NCBI GenBank assembly: GCA_963678705.1
Contig: OY783220.1
Location: 4,795,001 to 4,859,000, forward strand
DNA length: 64,000 bases
Direction: 5' to 3'
From: Panorpa germanica
Lineage: Eukaryota > Arthropoda > Insecta > Mecoptera > Panorpidae
The notes under the pieces were generated by a model. The model searched no databases. It saw nothing but the letters and a program-made list of their open reading frames with translations, and was not told the DNA's origin. Below, in pieces: positions 25,651 to 37,771 of the stretch. The position numbers were made by a program, and so were the translations under genes. The first letter of the stretch is position 1, and the number at the start of each line of letters is the position of its first letter.

Positions 25651-26212
25651 GGCCCGGTTTTATGGTTCGTCTTACTACCGAACTAAATAGCTAACTCTCG
25701 AATTAAACGAAAAATGAGTTTTATCATCAAGGGTTAACGCTAACTCGGAACTAAAATCACGGAGTAAGATATCCTGCCATAAATCAAGGTAATAATATTT
25801 AACCCGGAGTAAGTGTGCAACAGAGATAAAATATCATGCTATCTCAGCCAGTTTAGCTATCATTATTATAATATTTTAGGTTATAATATTAAATTATTGT
25901 TTATTATGAATTTTGTGAGTGACCTTAATCAATTATCAATAACAGATGATGAGGAAGATCATCTATTATACAAATATAGTACTAAGTTGAGAAATCCGTC
26001 ATTTTTAAAACAATAATTAAACTGAATCTTGCATTCCCATGGATTTACAACTGTAAACAAATATTCGAATTTCTTAAAATATGGTTTACGTCTCTACTAA
26101 CTAACTCGGGATTAAATTTGGACCATAAAACCCGATACAAAAATAAGTACCGAACTAAGCTAACTCGGGGTTTCGTAATCCCGAAGTAAATAAATGACCA
26201 TAAAACCGGCCC
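25651..26212 (+). mobile_element. PIF/Harbinger-type deletion derivative, second family
   Basis: The termini are inverted (GGCCCGGTTTTATGGT on the left, the complement of GGGCCGGTTTTATGGT on the right). TAA flanks both sides (25648-25650 and 26213-26215), which fits a PIF/Harbinger insertion. Subterminal regions repeat TAACTCGGG-type words in both orientations. A 36-codon frame starts at 25906 with MNFVSDLNQLSITDDEEDHL and stops at 26016. Its acidic start is reminiscent of Harbinger transposase N-termini, but the similarity is weak and the rest of any gene is gone. The minus-strand open frame at 26045-26368 runs across the right end and is a by-product. Confidence 0.8.
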
Positions 26213-26452
26213 TAACACTACTAGCCTACAAAACATATCTAGAAGAAATATGCAGATTGTACTTGTATGCAAAGGAATGAAAATGGGAAAACTCATACAA
26301 AGACGAAGCAGACAAGGAAAACTATGAAAACTTGTGAAAAACACACAACATGAACCACATGGCTCCATGCTAGCTGCATTAAATATTAAAGCACGTTCCG
26401 GCTAAACGGCCACGTCTCAGATCGCTGGAGCCGGGGTCGCTGCTTAGACTTA

Positions 26453-27117
26453 GGCCTGTCTCAGTATGGCACCGTAGTTAAGCGAATTTCTGCCGGACGT
26501 ATTCGGGCTACTACGCTTTACCTATCCGAACCATGTAAATGTAATGAGATCGCTCTGGAGCTCTCAGACTGCACGCTACAAAGCAGTCCGAATACGGGCG
26601 GCACTACCTCGCACATTAGAACCGAATAAAGGCGAATTTTATCCAAGCGTTACCACTACTACAACGATATCCATCCGAACCTTTGTAAATGCAAACAGCC
26701 GCGTCAGACTGGAGGGGAAACATCGCTTGTTATTACGCTGCAATACGCGGTCAAATGAAATCTATCGGCGACATGGGTATGTTCTGCATGCAGTTTATGT
26801 TTGTATTTCAGTGAATCATGGGCACGGATGCCCATACCAATAGGATAGAACTAAATTTAAATTCACGCCCACCAGAACTCAGGTATATAATAAATGCTAA
26901 AGTCCCTTTAATACCAGTAGTGTATCGATAAAAATTAAAGTTAAAGTGTGCTCTCATGATAAATTATATAAGTGCTAAAGAACTCCAATACACCCCCTAA
27001 TACACGACTTCAGACATCTGTGACACACATAGGCGGTTTGCTTTGTAGCTCATTCATTCCGCCGATTTACGTCCGAATACGCCGTCGCTTAAATACGGTC
27101 CCATACTGAGACAGGCC
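26453..27117. mobile_element. PIF/Harbinger-type MITE, copy 2
   Basis: This copy has the same structure as 1857-2528: GGCCTGTCTCAGTATGG termini and a TTA duplication on both sides (26450-26452 and 27118-27120). Identity to copy 1 is very high by eye, with scattered substitutions and a few small indels. The left terminal repeat has two changes relative to the right one. The open frame at 26544-26843 is internal to the element and lacks transposase motifs. Confidence 0.9.
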
Positions 27118-27384
27118 TTAGACAGTGTGCTTAAAACATTCAAAGTACAGAAACATATACGAAAACACATCTTCTGGTCTCTTTAACGGAAAATGTATTT
27201 TCTGAAATGTAAAAGTAGTTAAACTAGAAAAGGTGTTATTGCTTGAAGATATACATAGAAGTGTATGGTATAGCGAAGAAAGTACAGATATGTGCATTAG
27301 CTCCTTATACAAAACTTAAACTGATGCATTTTTTAACGTAATACTTTTTACCTGATATTTATAATTTCTTATTTACCGAAGTAC

Positions 27385-27560
27385 ATAAGCACCTAAAATA
27401 TCTAATTCTTTTTTAATAACTCGCTATATTTTAAGAGATACTAATAATTAAGTTAGTCTTTTTTAACTTTTAATTTCCCATTTTCCCATTTAATTATTAC
27501 TCGCATTAAAGTGATTCAAAGTTATAGAACATTCTAACGTCACGTCCGCTAAGTTACCAT
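27385..27560 (+). repeat. dispersed repeat (GATAAAGTTGGTTACCAG family), partial copy
   Basis: The second half of the family is present: TTTTTTAATAACTCGCTATAT, AGAGATACTAATAATTAA, GTGATTCAAAGTTATAGAAC. The first half is missing. An insertion-like stretch rich in TTTCCCATT separates two of the shared words. Confidence 0.6.
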
Positions 27561-30500
27561 CTCTTTTATACAACATAGCGTAAAAGAGATAGCATACTTA
27601 CCACAGAACTCTAATATGTATAACAAATAACTGACCAATCCCTCCATAGTGCGACATGTTACGTCATAAATATAACCGACATTTGTAGCGCTAAAACTAA
27701 AATTCAAATTGCTAAATCTCCGTCAACATTTAAACATTTAATAAAATAAAAACGACAATATACATTTATTAACATCAATTTCAATCAACAATTAAAAATA
27801 CGACTCTTAAAAAAGGAAGGCAATATATTAGTATTCAAATTTCTGATTCCAGTTCATTCAGATTTAGGTTGGTTGACGCCGTAGGTGAAGAAGAAATTTT
27901 AAAAATAAATATACGTTTCAAACTTGCACTCCAAGACAATTTTCTAGCTGGGTATATGTACGGATCTTAAGGCACATTTATTGTAAGACCTCAGGCGCTC
28001 GCCTGCAGTTCAATTCGCCACTGTTAGCTCCGTCAATCATATACCAGTCGAGGAAAAGTTTTTTTTCTAATTTACTAACAGTATTAAGTCTTTTTATTAC
28101 TTTTTTATTGTCAAGAACATCTATATGGAAATTCTCTAACACAGAGTCATTAAATAATGTGTGTTTTTAATGTGATTTTGATGGTTGCTTTATGTCACGT
28201 GACTAGGTCACAGCGCAGTTGAAACCACCCCTAATGTCTTCAACGATTTTGACGGCACAGTTACGTTAATAGAAATACATATTATATAATTTACATATTT
28301 ATTATATCAACTCTTAAATGCGCTGTAACAATCTCGAATTTCTCATATCCTTTGGTAAACCAAATATTAACTTTGATATTATCATTATTAATATTGACCT
28401 ATATCAACACTCTCAGTCAATAGAGTAACATAATAACTCAATAAAAACGTCGATGTATTCAATTAATTTGATTTATTACCTGAATTGGATGTGAATCTCC
28501 ATCTACGCATGTCAAACCCTGTACCACACATCATCCACCAAAAACTCTGTCCATTTGACACCACAAAATCGGGTTAGTTACCATTACGTCTACCTTTGAC
28601 CCTTAGCCCTGTGTTTGCGCGTGTGGTAAAGGTCACAGACCATAAGGCACACAATCTACCGTGTGACAGTGACAACCCACTCAGTGACCCTGCATACGCC
28701 AGTGTTAACTTATAACATGATATTAATATGAAATTACTAAGCACAATTGGTTGTTGCATAATTATATCGTTATGAATTGCTTTAATCACTTGAAGTGCGC
28801 CGTTCATAAATTTGCATATTTATTTTATTTACATACGTGTTGGACTTACAAGCGGAAAACATGAGTTTAACAAATTTGTGAGATAATAAAACGGCTCTAT
28901 AGATATATAGATAGCTAGTATTTCAATATTCTATTAGCGTATTTTTACACATAAGGTGAAATAAAAAACATACCATAAATATAATTAAAGTTTAATATGT
29001 GTCAAAACGAACATTGCATTTAAAAGGAATCTTTTTACCGTGCACTGGTGTAACATCTTTCTCTATAAACTTTTAAAATATTATTTAATTTCTATTTTCC
29101 AATAACAATAAAAATAGACGTATCAACCTGTCATCGAAAAATAGCTATCGCCATAAAATCGAAGCTAAAAACTTTCAAATAATGTTATTTATAAGTTTAA
29201 TATCACATAGCCGTGGATGATAGTGAAGCGCCTGGTCCTGGTGTCTGGTGCACACGGCTTCCCCGGGAACTAGGAAGTCTTCCGTAGATATCTTTAAATC
29301 CATTGCACCTCCAACAACCAACAAACCCACCCCTAAAACTAATCCTATCCCTCTGTCGGAGTTTATTTGAAGTTTCAATATACCTTTTTAGATATATGAT
29401 TCCTTTACTCTGACCTTTTAACTTGAGAATTGAATCAAAACTTTTTCTGATACAAACTAACTTTTCAAAAGATTTCAATATATTTCTAACGGCTGTTTGG
29501 CAAAAATAGACACCTATGAAAGTATCAGTATAAGTTGTTCAAAGTTTTTCTTGGGAGGAATCTTGAAGTAACGTATTGATTGTAATGTATTGGTGGTGAT
29601 GTTGATGTCCTAAACATCCAATCTATTGATCGACTATATGATTCTACAATAAGCAGTAAACAACGTAATAGCATTAATTCCCAACTTTTGTCGCGTACCT
29701 AAAAACTTTAAGATACTTTTTTCTTAAAACTACTTTTTGAAAATTTGTTTTTTATCTTGCCACGTGGCAGCTACAAAGTGTTAATTGTGTGTTAGGTATC
29801 TAATTCAGATAAGTACCTATACATAACTAAATAGAAAAATAAATATACACCTACTAAAAATAGGTACTACCTACTATATATTATATAATATAATAAGTAG
29901 ATACAAGCTGTCATTTTAAGGGTCTTACAACAAAAGGCATCGCCTTATATCAACAGATTAATGCAATATTTACTTGAAAAGTGTTGATACTTTTATTTTG
30001 ATTTAAAGTACAAACTCTGAGGTTAGTAATGAAAAATCATGGGCAATTGTTAAATACCTGAGATAATTAGTTGATTTGTAATCTGTTACATTTTGTGCGA
30101 AGGTTCATTTATCTGGCCCATGTACGAGTATAATTAATCCATATAAGTTTAGTTTAGTTAAGCTAGTAAGTTTATTGATAAAATAATTAGGAAATAAAGC
30201 TCAGATTAATTTATTTTTGTTATTAAAGAATTTTTGTTTTTAAGTCTTATACTAAAAACCGAAGTGAAAAACTTTTTCCTGTTAATGCTCAATTATAAAA
30301 GTTACCAGAAAACTCTCACAGCAGAATCTGTTGGTGAGTTAGTGCATATAAGCGTAATATCTTATCCAGTGGACCAGCCCATTAAGTAAGACATATTCAT
30401 GTGCTATAACTATAGTCTCTATAGACATCAGAAGTAAGCTTTAGTGTCTGAAGTAAGCTCCAAGAAACCCAAATAGGCGACGCTGTGTGGAGGGAGGCTA

Positions 30501-33500
30501 GAGATTTGTTGCAACTGTGTGCTGCAGGCTTGAGCTTGTTTCTTCCGATTCAATAAGGGTGTTGGAACTGTGGTTATTCAAATCAGTATAAACCATTGAA
30601 ACCTAAGTTTATTTATCACAAAAATACTACCCTTTAAGTAAAAATTATTATATATGCTAAGGAGGTACCGTGTATATCACTATTAGAATCTTAAAACGGT
30701 CTTTTTGAACTACTAATATAATAAAGAAAAACTTTTTCAAGGTGATAAAATAATCTTTTTTACTTTTAGGATCAAAAATACACTCCATTTTAAGCCAAAT
30801 TGAAATAATACCGTTTATGTTGCTATTAGAATCATAAAAAGTGAGGTTATAAAATTACAACAAGTTCTAATAACTTCTTCTTCTTCTTCTTTATAAAGAT
30901 TCTTACCCGCTAAACGAAACCTAGTAATTTTTAATTTAAATTGTTTTATTTAGTGAATATTAAGATACTTCGTAATCATTTAAACTTTAAGGCCGTTTTA
31001 AACAATCAGATATGAATCAGTAAATGAATAAAAGTTAAAATATACCTCTAATTAAAATATCTTACAATTTTATAAAATCTAAAAAAAATAATAAAATTAA
31101 AATCAAATAGATTGATAAATATAATTACAAAAATATTTATTCTAACATATTTTTACTGAATAGTATAGAATATAACTAGTGTGACCGAGAATACTTTAGA
31201 TTTATAACTTTGGCAACTTTTATAATAACATAATTACCGTCTAAAGGTCTCCAAAGAATTTCAGACACTGTAAAATCATAAAAGCTCTTTATACACCATT
31301 AAAAACAAATAATCATTTAAAAGAATATATTGAACAATACTTTTTATTAAATGCTTTTGTTATAGCTACTTTTAATATATGGTTTGTTATTTTTGAGGAG
31401 GATTATATGAGGTTATCGGTGATAGGACTCAGCATCGGAAATAAGACGGCGCTAAATAAAATTATATTTAATAAAACATACCTATTATGTAACTTTCTAA
31501 GATGGCTTTTTTTTCTTTTCAATAATTTTCTTTTCTTCCTAGGACTCCAGACCTTTTCCACTTACTCGACCCTAAATTTCAAGATAACTACTTTACTTCT
31601 ACTTTCATAACATAAACTCCAGTGAGTTTTAGACTTCAAGAAGATGGATATAAGCGACACAAAAACAAAACTGTATTTGCTAGAGGTGTAGTACACATTT
31701 TACACACTATCTGAATGCATATATCTATATACTTGCATTCCTATTCCGCAATACACGATTATTTGATCATATGCCGTTCATCTCAACGTGTTACGCTCTA
31801 CGCAGAGGTGCTTAAACCATCCCCCCTCCTGCTGTTAAAGTGTTCCTTTCGTCTTGTTACTTGTATTGAATACAGTCTCCAAAAACAAATGGATTATCAA
31901 ATTTTGTACTAATTATTAGCATTACTTAACTTTTTCCTACGACTAGGACTTTAACTCGAACGCTAAGAGCTCGGTGTCTAAGCGGTAGCAGATGAGTTAA
32001 GACCTCTAGAAGTAGATTATCACTTTGTTAAAGTTCTTCTTGTAAAATTGCATGTTAAATTTAAACACTAGAAATAACCTAACAGCTAATACATTATTAA
32101 AATGTTTGTTTCACGGACTAAAACAACAACGCAACGGTTTATAAATAATCACTTCCATTTTCTCTTAAAAATGGAAAAGATTCCACTCACAATTTATTAC
32201 AATGTACGGGCATCCTATTTAATATTTAAACGGGCTCCATTATGTGTCTGGCTAAAACCATATAATCTATAGGTACCCTAAGAACAGGATGTGGATACGA
32301 GTATTTCTTCAGCCCTTTCGAACTTAATACAAATTAAGCGAACCGCACTTTGGATAAATTTGTATAGGATGATGCTACCAGTTGCTCAAGGAGTTTGGGA
32401 ATTGTAAGAAGTTCAATACCATGGTGGTGTAAAGGCTGGTTCTGAAATGTTTGCTTATTCACGATAATTGAACTTGAGTTGTTTGTCAGATGTATGACAC
32501 CCTCATTTGACCCTAAACATCGTAATTTGTCCGATAGCAGGAGCAAAAATCCTATGTAAAATATCCCAGAAACGGTTTTTTTAGGTTGTCAATAGGATCA
32601 AAATTTCGACTCGGGTATATATTTCAGTTTACAAGACAATCGTAAGAAAAGAGATTTTCTTGGGAATGTCCTTAAGCGACTGTAAAATAACATAAAGAAG
32701 GTTTCTATCTGACCCTTAAATCTGAATATCAAATTTCTACTTCTGGCATATCTCTAAATATATTTAATTAGCATGATATATAAGTAACTTTAACATAATT
32801 AATTTAGTCTAGTAAATCCGGCATTAGGCAGAGACCAGAATTTTAGGCAAGGACAAATTTTTTTTATTGTGTAAAGGGGACAAACCTGGATTGAAATGAA
32901 CGCGCCCTGAGACCTGAAACTAAAATTTGAATACAGGACACTTTTCTATTATATAACACACGGTTTGATGCCGATAAACTCTCTGCACTTTGATTGAGAA
33001 CTTTCCATTATATACATATAGCGACTTAATGGGAGGCACACCGCAGACCCCATCCCATTCCTCCCCAACCCACCCTACTATTCTCAAAGATGTAACAATA
33101 GCTTTACTATACTCGTATATACATTTCAAGGGTTCCAAAGGTTTTGTTGTAATGGAATTTGTTTTACTTAGATGATTATATAGAGAATCCTTTACAACTT
33201 TGAGTGGGTTCTCTTCCCGTTAGCTATTAGCGAGTGCCTGTACAGTACTTACTTTTCAGCGCTTCCTTGTGGTTCCTCCGGTAATTCCCTGATGAGAAAA
33301 CAGGAAATACATTTAACGCAAAGCAAATCTTATACAAAGTACTCATGAATGTTAAAGAGAGTAACTGATTCTCAAATAACTTATTTTAGGAATTAACATT
33401 TTGTTAATGATACCTTTGTAGGAGAATGATGTTTGTTTACATTGCCGCCTGTGTAAAATCACAGGTTGTTTGTCATTTTCTGGTTTTCGTGACAAATGTT

Positions 33501-33860
33501 TTAAAGTACAGGGTGTTGTGTTTTTAAGGTAGTTCACTAGTGATTATCGTAGCTAAGAGTATAGTTTGACAGTAAGAACTAAATAAAGTTAACAAGACTC
33601 AATGTCGTTTCCTCTCTTGAATTTGTTTCTTTAAAATATCTTAAGAATTGTTTCTTATTTTGTTCTGATATCTGAAATGATGTCGTTTCTATTTTGAATC
33701 CATTAAATGTATATGCCGTTAGACTTTACACTCTACTTATACTACTTTTTATAATTAAATTTCCATGTTCAATTAAATTCACTTAAACCTATTCCTGTAT
33801 TTCTGTATAATCATAGTTTTTAATCATGTGATCATGTATTCTAATTCCTCTTTAATTCTT
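27561..33860. other. long AT-rich stretch, few recognisable features
   Basis: No gene can be assigned over about 6 kb. A piece near 27938-27970 (GACAATTTTCTAGCTGGG) matches one end of the small MITE at 62023-62115. A short dispersed repeat lies at 31405-31445. Two words of about 30 bp around CTATTAGAATC recur 145 bp apart (30666 and 30811). Open frames at 29175-29478 and 32334-32546 (minus strand) have mixed composition but match no family that I recognise. A tRNA-like start (GTCTAAGCGGTAG, 31970) lacks the rest of a tRNA. Confidence 0.45.
31405..31445 (+). repeat. short dispersed repeat, copy 3 of 3
   Basis: AGGTTATCGGTGATAGGACT followed by CAGCATCGGAAA matches 20860-20902. Confidence 0.55.
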
Positions 33861-33869
33861 TATTATCTG

Positions 33870-34120
33870 CTTCCCCCTACTACTACTCTACCTTTTTCTC
33901 TACTGCCTTCCTTCTTCTCTGTACTTCCACCATCCACCTCTTCCCTCCTCTTCTTTCCTCCTCTTATCAGCAACTCTATCTTCTTTTCACTATTTCTTTT
34001 ACACTTCGCATGTCTCTTTTATTGTTTCTCTCTTGCACATTCTCCTTGCACTATTTTTTACTCATATCTACTGCCTTTCTCTTCATTTTCCATTCTGAAT
34101 TTGTTTTATATATACTTCGT
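33870..34120 (+). repeat. pyrimidine-rich tract
   Basis: About 250 bp are dominated by T and C on the plus strand, with few purines. This bias creates the 133-codon open frame at 33828-34229 (Ser, Phe, Leu and Pro rich), which shows no domain and is not called as a gene. Confidence 0.65.
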
Positions 34121-34568
34121 AGTCCTACAGTCCGAGGGAGTAAGAATTCCTCTCGAATATATAAACAAAATTGTGGTGAAAGTAAGAACGCAGGCTGAGT
34201 ATCTATTATTTTTCACTTCTCTTTTATAAGTTCTATGATAAACATATTAAATACAATGTTTAACTGCTTTTAACCTAGATTCCTTATTGAAGACTAAATC
34301 ACAAATTCAAATATTTTCATATTTACAATAACTTTATATTAAGATGTTCATACTTACAGACTTAAGTGTTATTTGCACTGATATATTTTTTACATCTTGA
34401 TCGTCGTGTGTTTCTTTTATGGAAACGTTAAAAAAACATCGATATTTCGAGGATCGTTTTCTTGAATCGATTATTATAATACTACAACTAAGTATAGATA
34501 CACTTATCTATACATTTCTATAATTACACGGTGTGGTAGACATTGCACCAATGAACAATTCTACATGA

Positions 34569-34912
34569 TTACGTTACTAGGTCCGAGGGTTTAGTCCTGC
34601 GAAGTCTTCGAATATCCTTACTATCAAGCAACATTTGCGTCACGGCGATGTTTTCGTGGTTACGAAGTCTTAACTCGTGCTTTGCTGCTATAGATTTGAT
34701 TTCTTGTCCGACTGTGTTTATCTTCTGGTCTCTATGTACGTCATCATTGCAGATATACTACGGTGCATTAACTATTTCTCGCAGAACTTTATTTTGGAAC
34801 GTTTGGAAACCCAGAGTCCACACTGGCTTTAGCACTTGTTTATAAATGAGCAGCTTGTTTTCCATGTTTAGTTCAGAGCGTCGCCCAATTAGCCGATACA
34901 TATTCCTGTATT
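34569..34912 (-). pseudogene. jockey-clade LINE ORF2 (reverse transcriptase) C-terminus, decayed
   Basis: On the minus strand from 34912 down to a stop at 34569-34571, one frame reads MYRLIGRRSEL, NKLLIYKQVLKPVWTLG, FQNKVLREIVNAP, NDDVHRD and KHELRLRNHENI. It ends with RRLRRTKPSDLV. This order is the familiar end of jockey-type ORF2 proteins, downstream of the reverse transcriptase active site, including the P-W-T segment, the LREIVNAP motif and the His-rich stretch. Two lesions are visible: an in-frame TAG directly after NAP, and a gap of about 16 residues between VWTLG and FQTFQ, where jockey proteins normally have a Trp/Gly-rich loop. The frame is otherwise intact. No catalytic reverse transcriptase or endonuclease domain lies upstream, so this is a dead, 5'-truncated copy. 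Confidence 0.88.
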
Positions 34913-35526
34913 TTATGTTTATTCAAATGATATAAAAATATTGTTCATAAAGAGAAAGTATGCTAGTAATTTACGGATTGAGTATCCTTTGGTTTAAATA
35001 AGACGATGATCGGTTCATCGTTGCAGTTTTCTACTGCTCGATTAACGAGAAACATCGATGTTTCATTTCGATGGCTTTATCTACTTTACATTTCTATTTC
35101 CTCTCATTACCACCACTACGTACACTTCAATTCTAACCGAGTGAACATATTATCGGATATTCCTTAAAGTTGTTCTTTAGGGTGTAGGATGTAGGGGGTT
35201 ACGTTCCAAAAACAATATTTACCCTCTGTGACGACCATGACTTCGTCTGATAGCTTTGTCAATAGAATTAAACAGAGTGGAGATGAAGACAGTAACATCG
35301 TCTTACGAGGCAAGACCACGCCATCTTCTTATTACTATTTCGCAGCCGGTAAAACAACGGAATATCCAATATAAGAAAATATTAAAGCATTGTTGAGTTT
35401 GAATTTTCATATAAATATTAATTCAGTTTATTTATTTGTTTACGTATGAAAACCAAGTAAAGTTTGTAATTGAATTTGAAACTGAATTTTCAACAAAATA
35501 ATGTTAAACATCTTGCTTAGAAAATT

Positions 35527-35700
35527 TTACAATGGGGTTATGAACCATGTCTTAATTTCTATAAAACAGTGGAATATATTGATAAAGTTGGCTACCAGAA
35601 CCTTAAAGGTCTAATTACTTATTAATAACCTGCTTATTTAATGAGATATTAACAATTAAAATAGTAGCAATTTAAATTGTCAATTCCTTTTTATCTAATT
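35527..35700 (+). repeat. dispersed repeat (GATAAAGTTGGTTACCAG family), copy 3
   Basis: Shares GAACCATGTCTTAATTTCTA, ATTGATAAAGTTGGCTACCAG and GAGATATTAACAATTAAAA with 17396-17600 and 56283-56500. It runs without a break into the inverted GTCTGTCGGTAAAACAG repeat at 35640-35857, which suggests the two are parts of one element. Confidence 0.75.
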
Positions 35701-35857
35701 TTATTAAAACCTTACAATATGCACAGTGAGTTCTGTCAGTTCCAAATATCAACTGTATTGGCCGTTATTCCTCACAACGTTAATTATGGAGTCCATGAGT
35801 ATATGGTCACTGTTTTACCGACAGACGAGCTTTGTACTAACTAAAGAAATATATAAC
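35640..35857 (-). repeat. dispersed repeat with GTCTGTCGGTAAAACAG core, inverted copy 3
   Basis: Complement of the 6336-6490 and 7100-7230 repeats: CACTGTTTTACCGACAGACG at about 35808-35827, with CAATATGCACAG at 35715-35726 and ATTTAAATTGTCAATTCCTT upstream. The open frame at 35726-35917 lies inside and is a by-product. Confidence 0.75.
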
Positions 35858-36718
35858 ATAGTTTGTATACCAAAGAGAATTAAGCAAACATTCTCTCTAC
35901 GTAAATTTCCTAATTAAAACATTATCTCCAGTTACAAAGTTAAGTGCAAAATAAAACCACGTACGTCACACGTATCGATTGTCGATTGTCTATTGATATA
36001 TATTTTACCGGAGAGTTATTTGCTTTGCTCTTAGCTTTAGATTGAGTGTCGCGCTCACAGACCAAGTTGACAGCAGCGTGCAAGCAATAGTGCTACGCTA
36101 GATCGTTTTACATTTTATTTGTACGCAAACACAATCATGTGGTCGAATAAAGTGCTACGATAAGTGGACAGCCCACACCGCAATTTGTTGTAGTGTTGTA
36201 GCACCAGCGTTGACACCAGAATAACCAGAGTGACATATTGACATGTCAGGTTTTATTAATTAGATTTCACTATACGTTAGATAATCATACAACGAAAGAA
36301 ACTGTGTTTTTACACGTACGAGGAGTTTAGAAAAATGTAACGGAAATTAAATTAGATAACGAAGTAGCCTGCCGTATGTAATGTGAAACTAAAGTTTTAC
36401 TGCGTATTTTTAAAATGACATTTTTAGACTGCAAAAGAAAAGAATTTAATGATATAAGAGACTGAGTTAGTTTCATAATACGAAACATTATTATTATTTA
36501 AATATTGGTTTTTTTATATTTGCCAATTTATTTTTAAATTTATCTGAACATACGTAATATAATTGCCAATTATAATTGTCAATATTATCAGCAAATAGTA
36601 TTATCTAAATAAATAATTAGTGAATTATTAAAATATTTAAATAATACTAACATATATCTATAAATTACATGTCAAAGTATATTTTAAAAATGTTAAATTA
36701 TAATTTTAATTATGATAA

Positions 36719-37074
36719 ACTAGCTGTCCCGGCCACGCGTTGCTGTGACTAACGTTTTTGTCATATTACATTACATAGCGCCATCTATTGAATATTTACT
36801 CAATCTAGTCAACAGATTTCGATTTACTCAACAGAATATTTACTCAATCTAGTCAACAGATGTCGCCATCATCGTCGCCCGATGTCATATGTCATATACA
36901 GATAATTAATAGACAAATAATTAGCAATAAGATAAATAAATTGAGATGTAAGCTATCCTATCTTTCAAGTTGGGTCAAACTGCACACGGTGTACAAATTT
37001 CATTAAAATCGGTTAAGTAGTTTAGGAGTCCATAGCGGACAACACAGTGACACGTAATTTATATATATTAAGAT
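36719..37074 (-). mobile_element. Helitron-like non-autonomous element, copy 1
   Basis: Read on the minus strand, the element starts TCTTAATATATATAAATTAC after a host A and ends GGACAGCTAG before a host T. The A^TC...CTAG^T arrangement without terminal inverted repeats or target duplication is the Helitron pattern. A 31-bp internal motif (ATTTACTCAATCTAGTCAAC) is repeated. An inverted, nearly identical copy lies at 40505-40854. The 3' hairpin typical of Helitrons is weak here, so a SINE or LINE origin is not excluded. Confidence 0.7.
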
Positions 37075-37228
37075 AATCTACATAAAAACAAAAAAGTGTT
37101 ATTATTGTGTAACTAAATACTATCCTAAAACAAATAAAGTACCTACTATATAGAAAACAACTACAAAATGAAACTGTGTTTAAAAAGTAATATTACGATG
37201 ACAATTATATCGCATAAACAAATTAGCG

Positions 37229-37771
37229 CTGCATTCAACCGTTCAGTAGGGAGCCGACCGCGCGAGTGACCCGCGCGGCATGGTATCTCGTTGAGCTACA
37301 CCCCCCTCCCGGCTTGCCCGCAAGCACCGCCTTTCTCCCGCCGCGCCGGCCAGCGCAGAGAGCGAGTTGGTTTTGTTTGGGAGTTATTTATCATTGTAAT
37401 CTTTAAAGTTTTTTGTTGAAATACCATAAAAACGGTTTTTGTGAGTTAATCTTAAAAGATAGACATATACTATCGCGGACTGTTTTTTAGATCATTAAAA
37501 GAGCTATTATTCTTTAATACATATTTTTTGTGTATCTTGAACCGTTTTCACGGCGCACGCAACGGAAGGCTTCAAAGATGAAATAATTTCTCCCGTTTTT
37601 TACACATTTACCACTATATCTTTGCTCCTATTGGTCGTAGCGTGATGTTATATAGCCTATAGCCTTCCTCGATAACTGGACTATCCAACACAAAAAGAAT
37701 TATTCAATTCGAACCAGTAGTTTCGGAGATTAGCGCGTTCAAACAAACAAACTCTGTCGCTTTATAATATT
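37229..37771 (+). mobile_element. interspersed element with GC-rich head and conserved arthropod 3' tail
   Basis: The head (37229-37370) is unusually GC-rich (GAGCCGACCGCGCGAGTGAC, CCGCCGCGCCGGCCAGC). The body leads to a tail with TATTGGTCGTAGCGTGATG, ATAGCCTATAGCCTTCCTCG, GAGATTAGCGCGTTCAAAC and CTTTATAATATT. This tail is very common in insect interspersed repeats and I have met it with both RTE-type and Helitron labels. The terminal AGTATAGAT is absent here but present at 39744-39752, because a LINE inserted just before it. No convincing A and B boxes were found in the head, so a tRNA-derived SINE is not demonstrated. Confidence 0.65.
37586..37771. repeat. 186-bp direct repeat, left copy (target duplication)
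   Basis: Identical to 39558-39743 except for one base (TTGGTCG here, TTAGTCG there). The two copies flank the LINE at 37772-39557 exactly, and the left copy abuts the LINE's poly(A) tail, read as T on the plus strand. This is the structure expected for a target-site duplication, but it is very long for one. Confidence 0.85.

Noticed and set aside
26045..26368. 107-codon minus-strand open frame
   Set aside because: It crosses the right end of a transposon and has no known domain.
31960..32035. tRNA-like start GTCTAAGCGGTAG
   Set aside because: No T-arm/B-box or acceptor stem pairing could be found.
33828..34229. 133-codon open frame
   Set aside because: It lies in a pyrimidine-rich tract that suppresses stops on one strand; composition is Ser/Phe/Leu/Pro-rich and there is no domain.
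36719..37074. jockey/RTE-derived SINE
   Set aside because: No A tail and no target duplication; the A^TC...CTAG^T edges fit Helitrons better. Kept as the alternative, not excluded.
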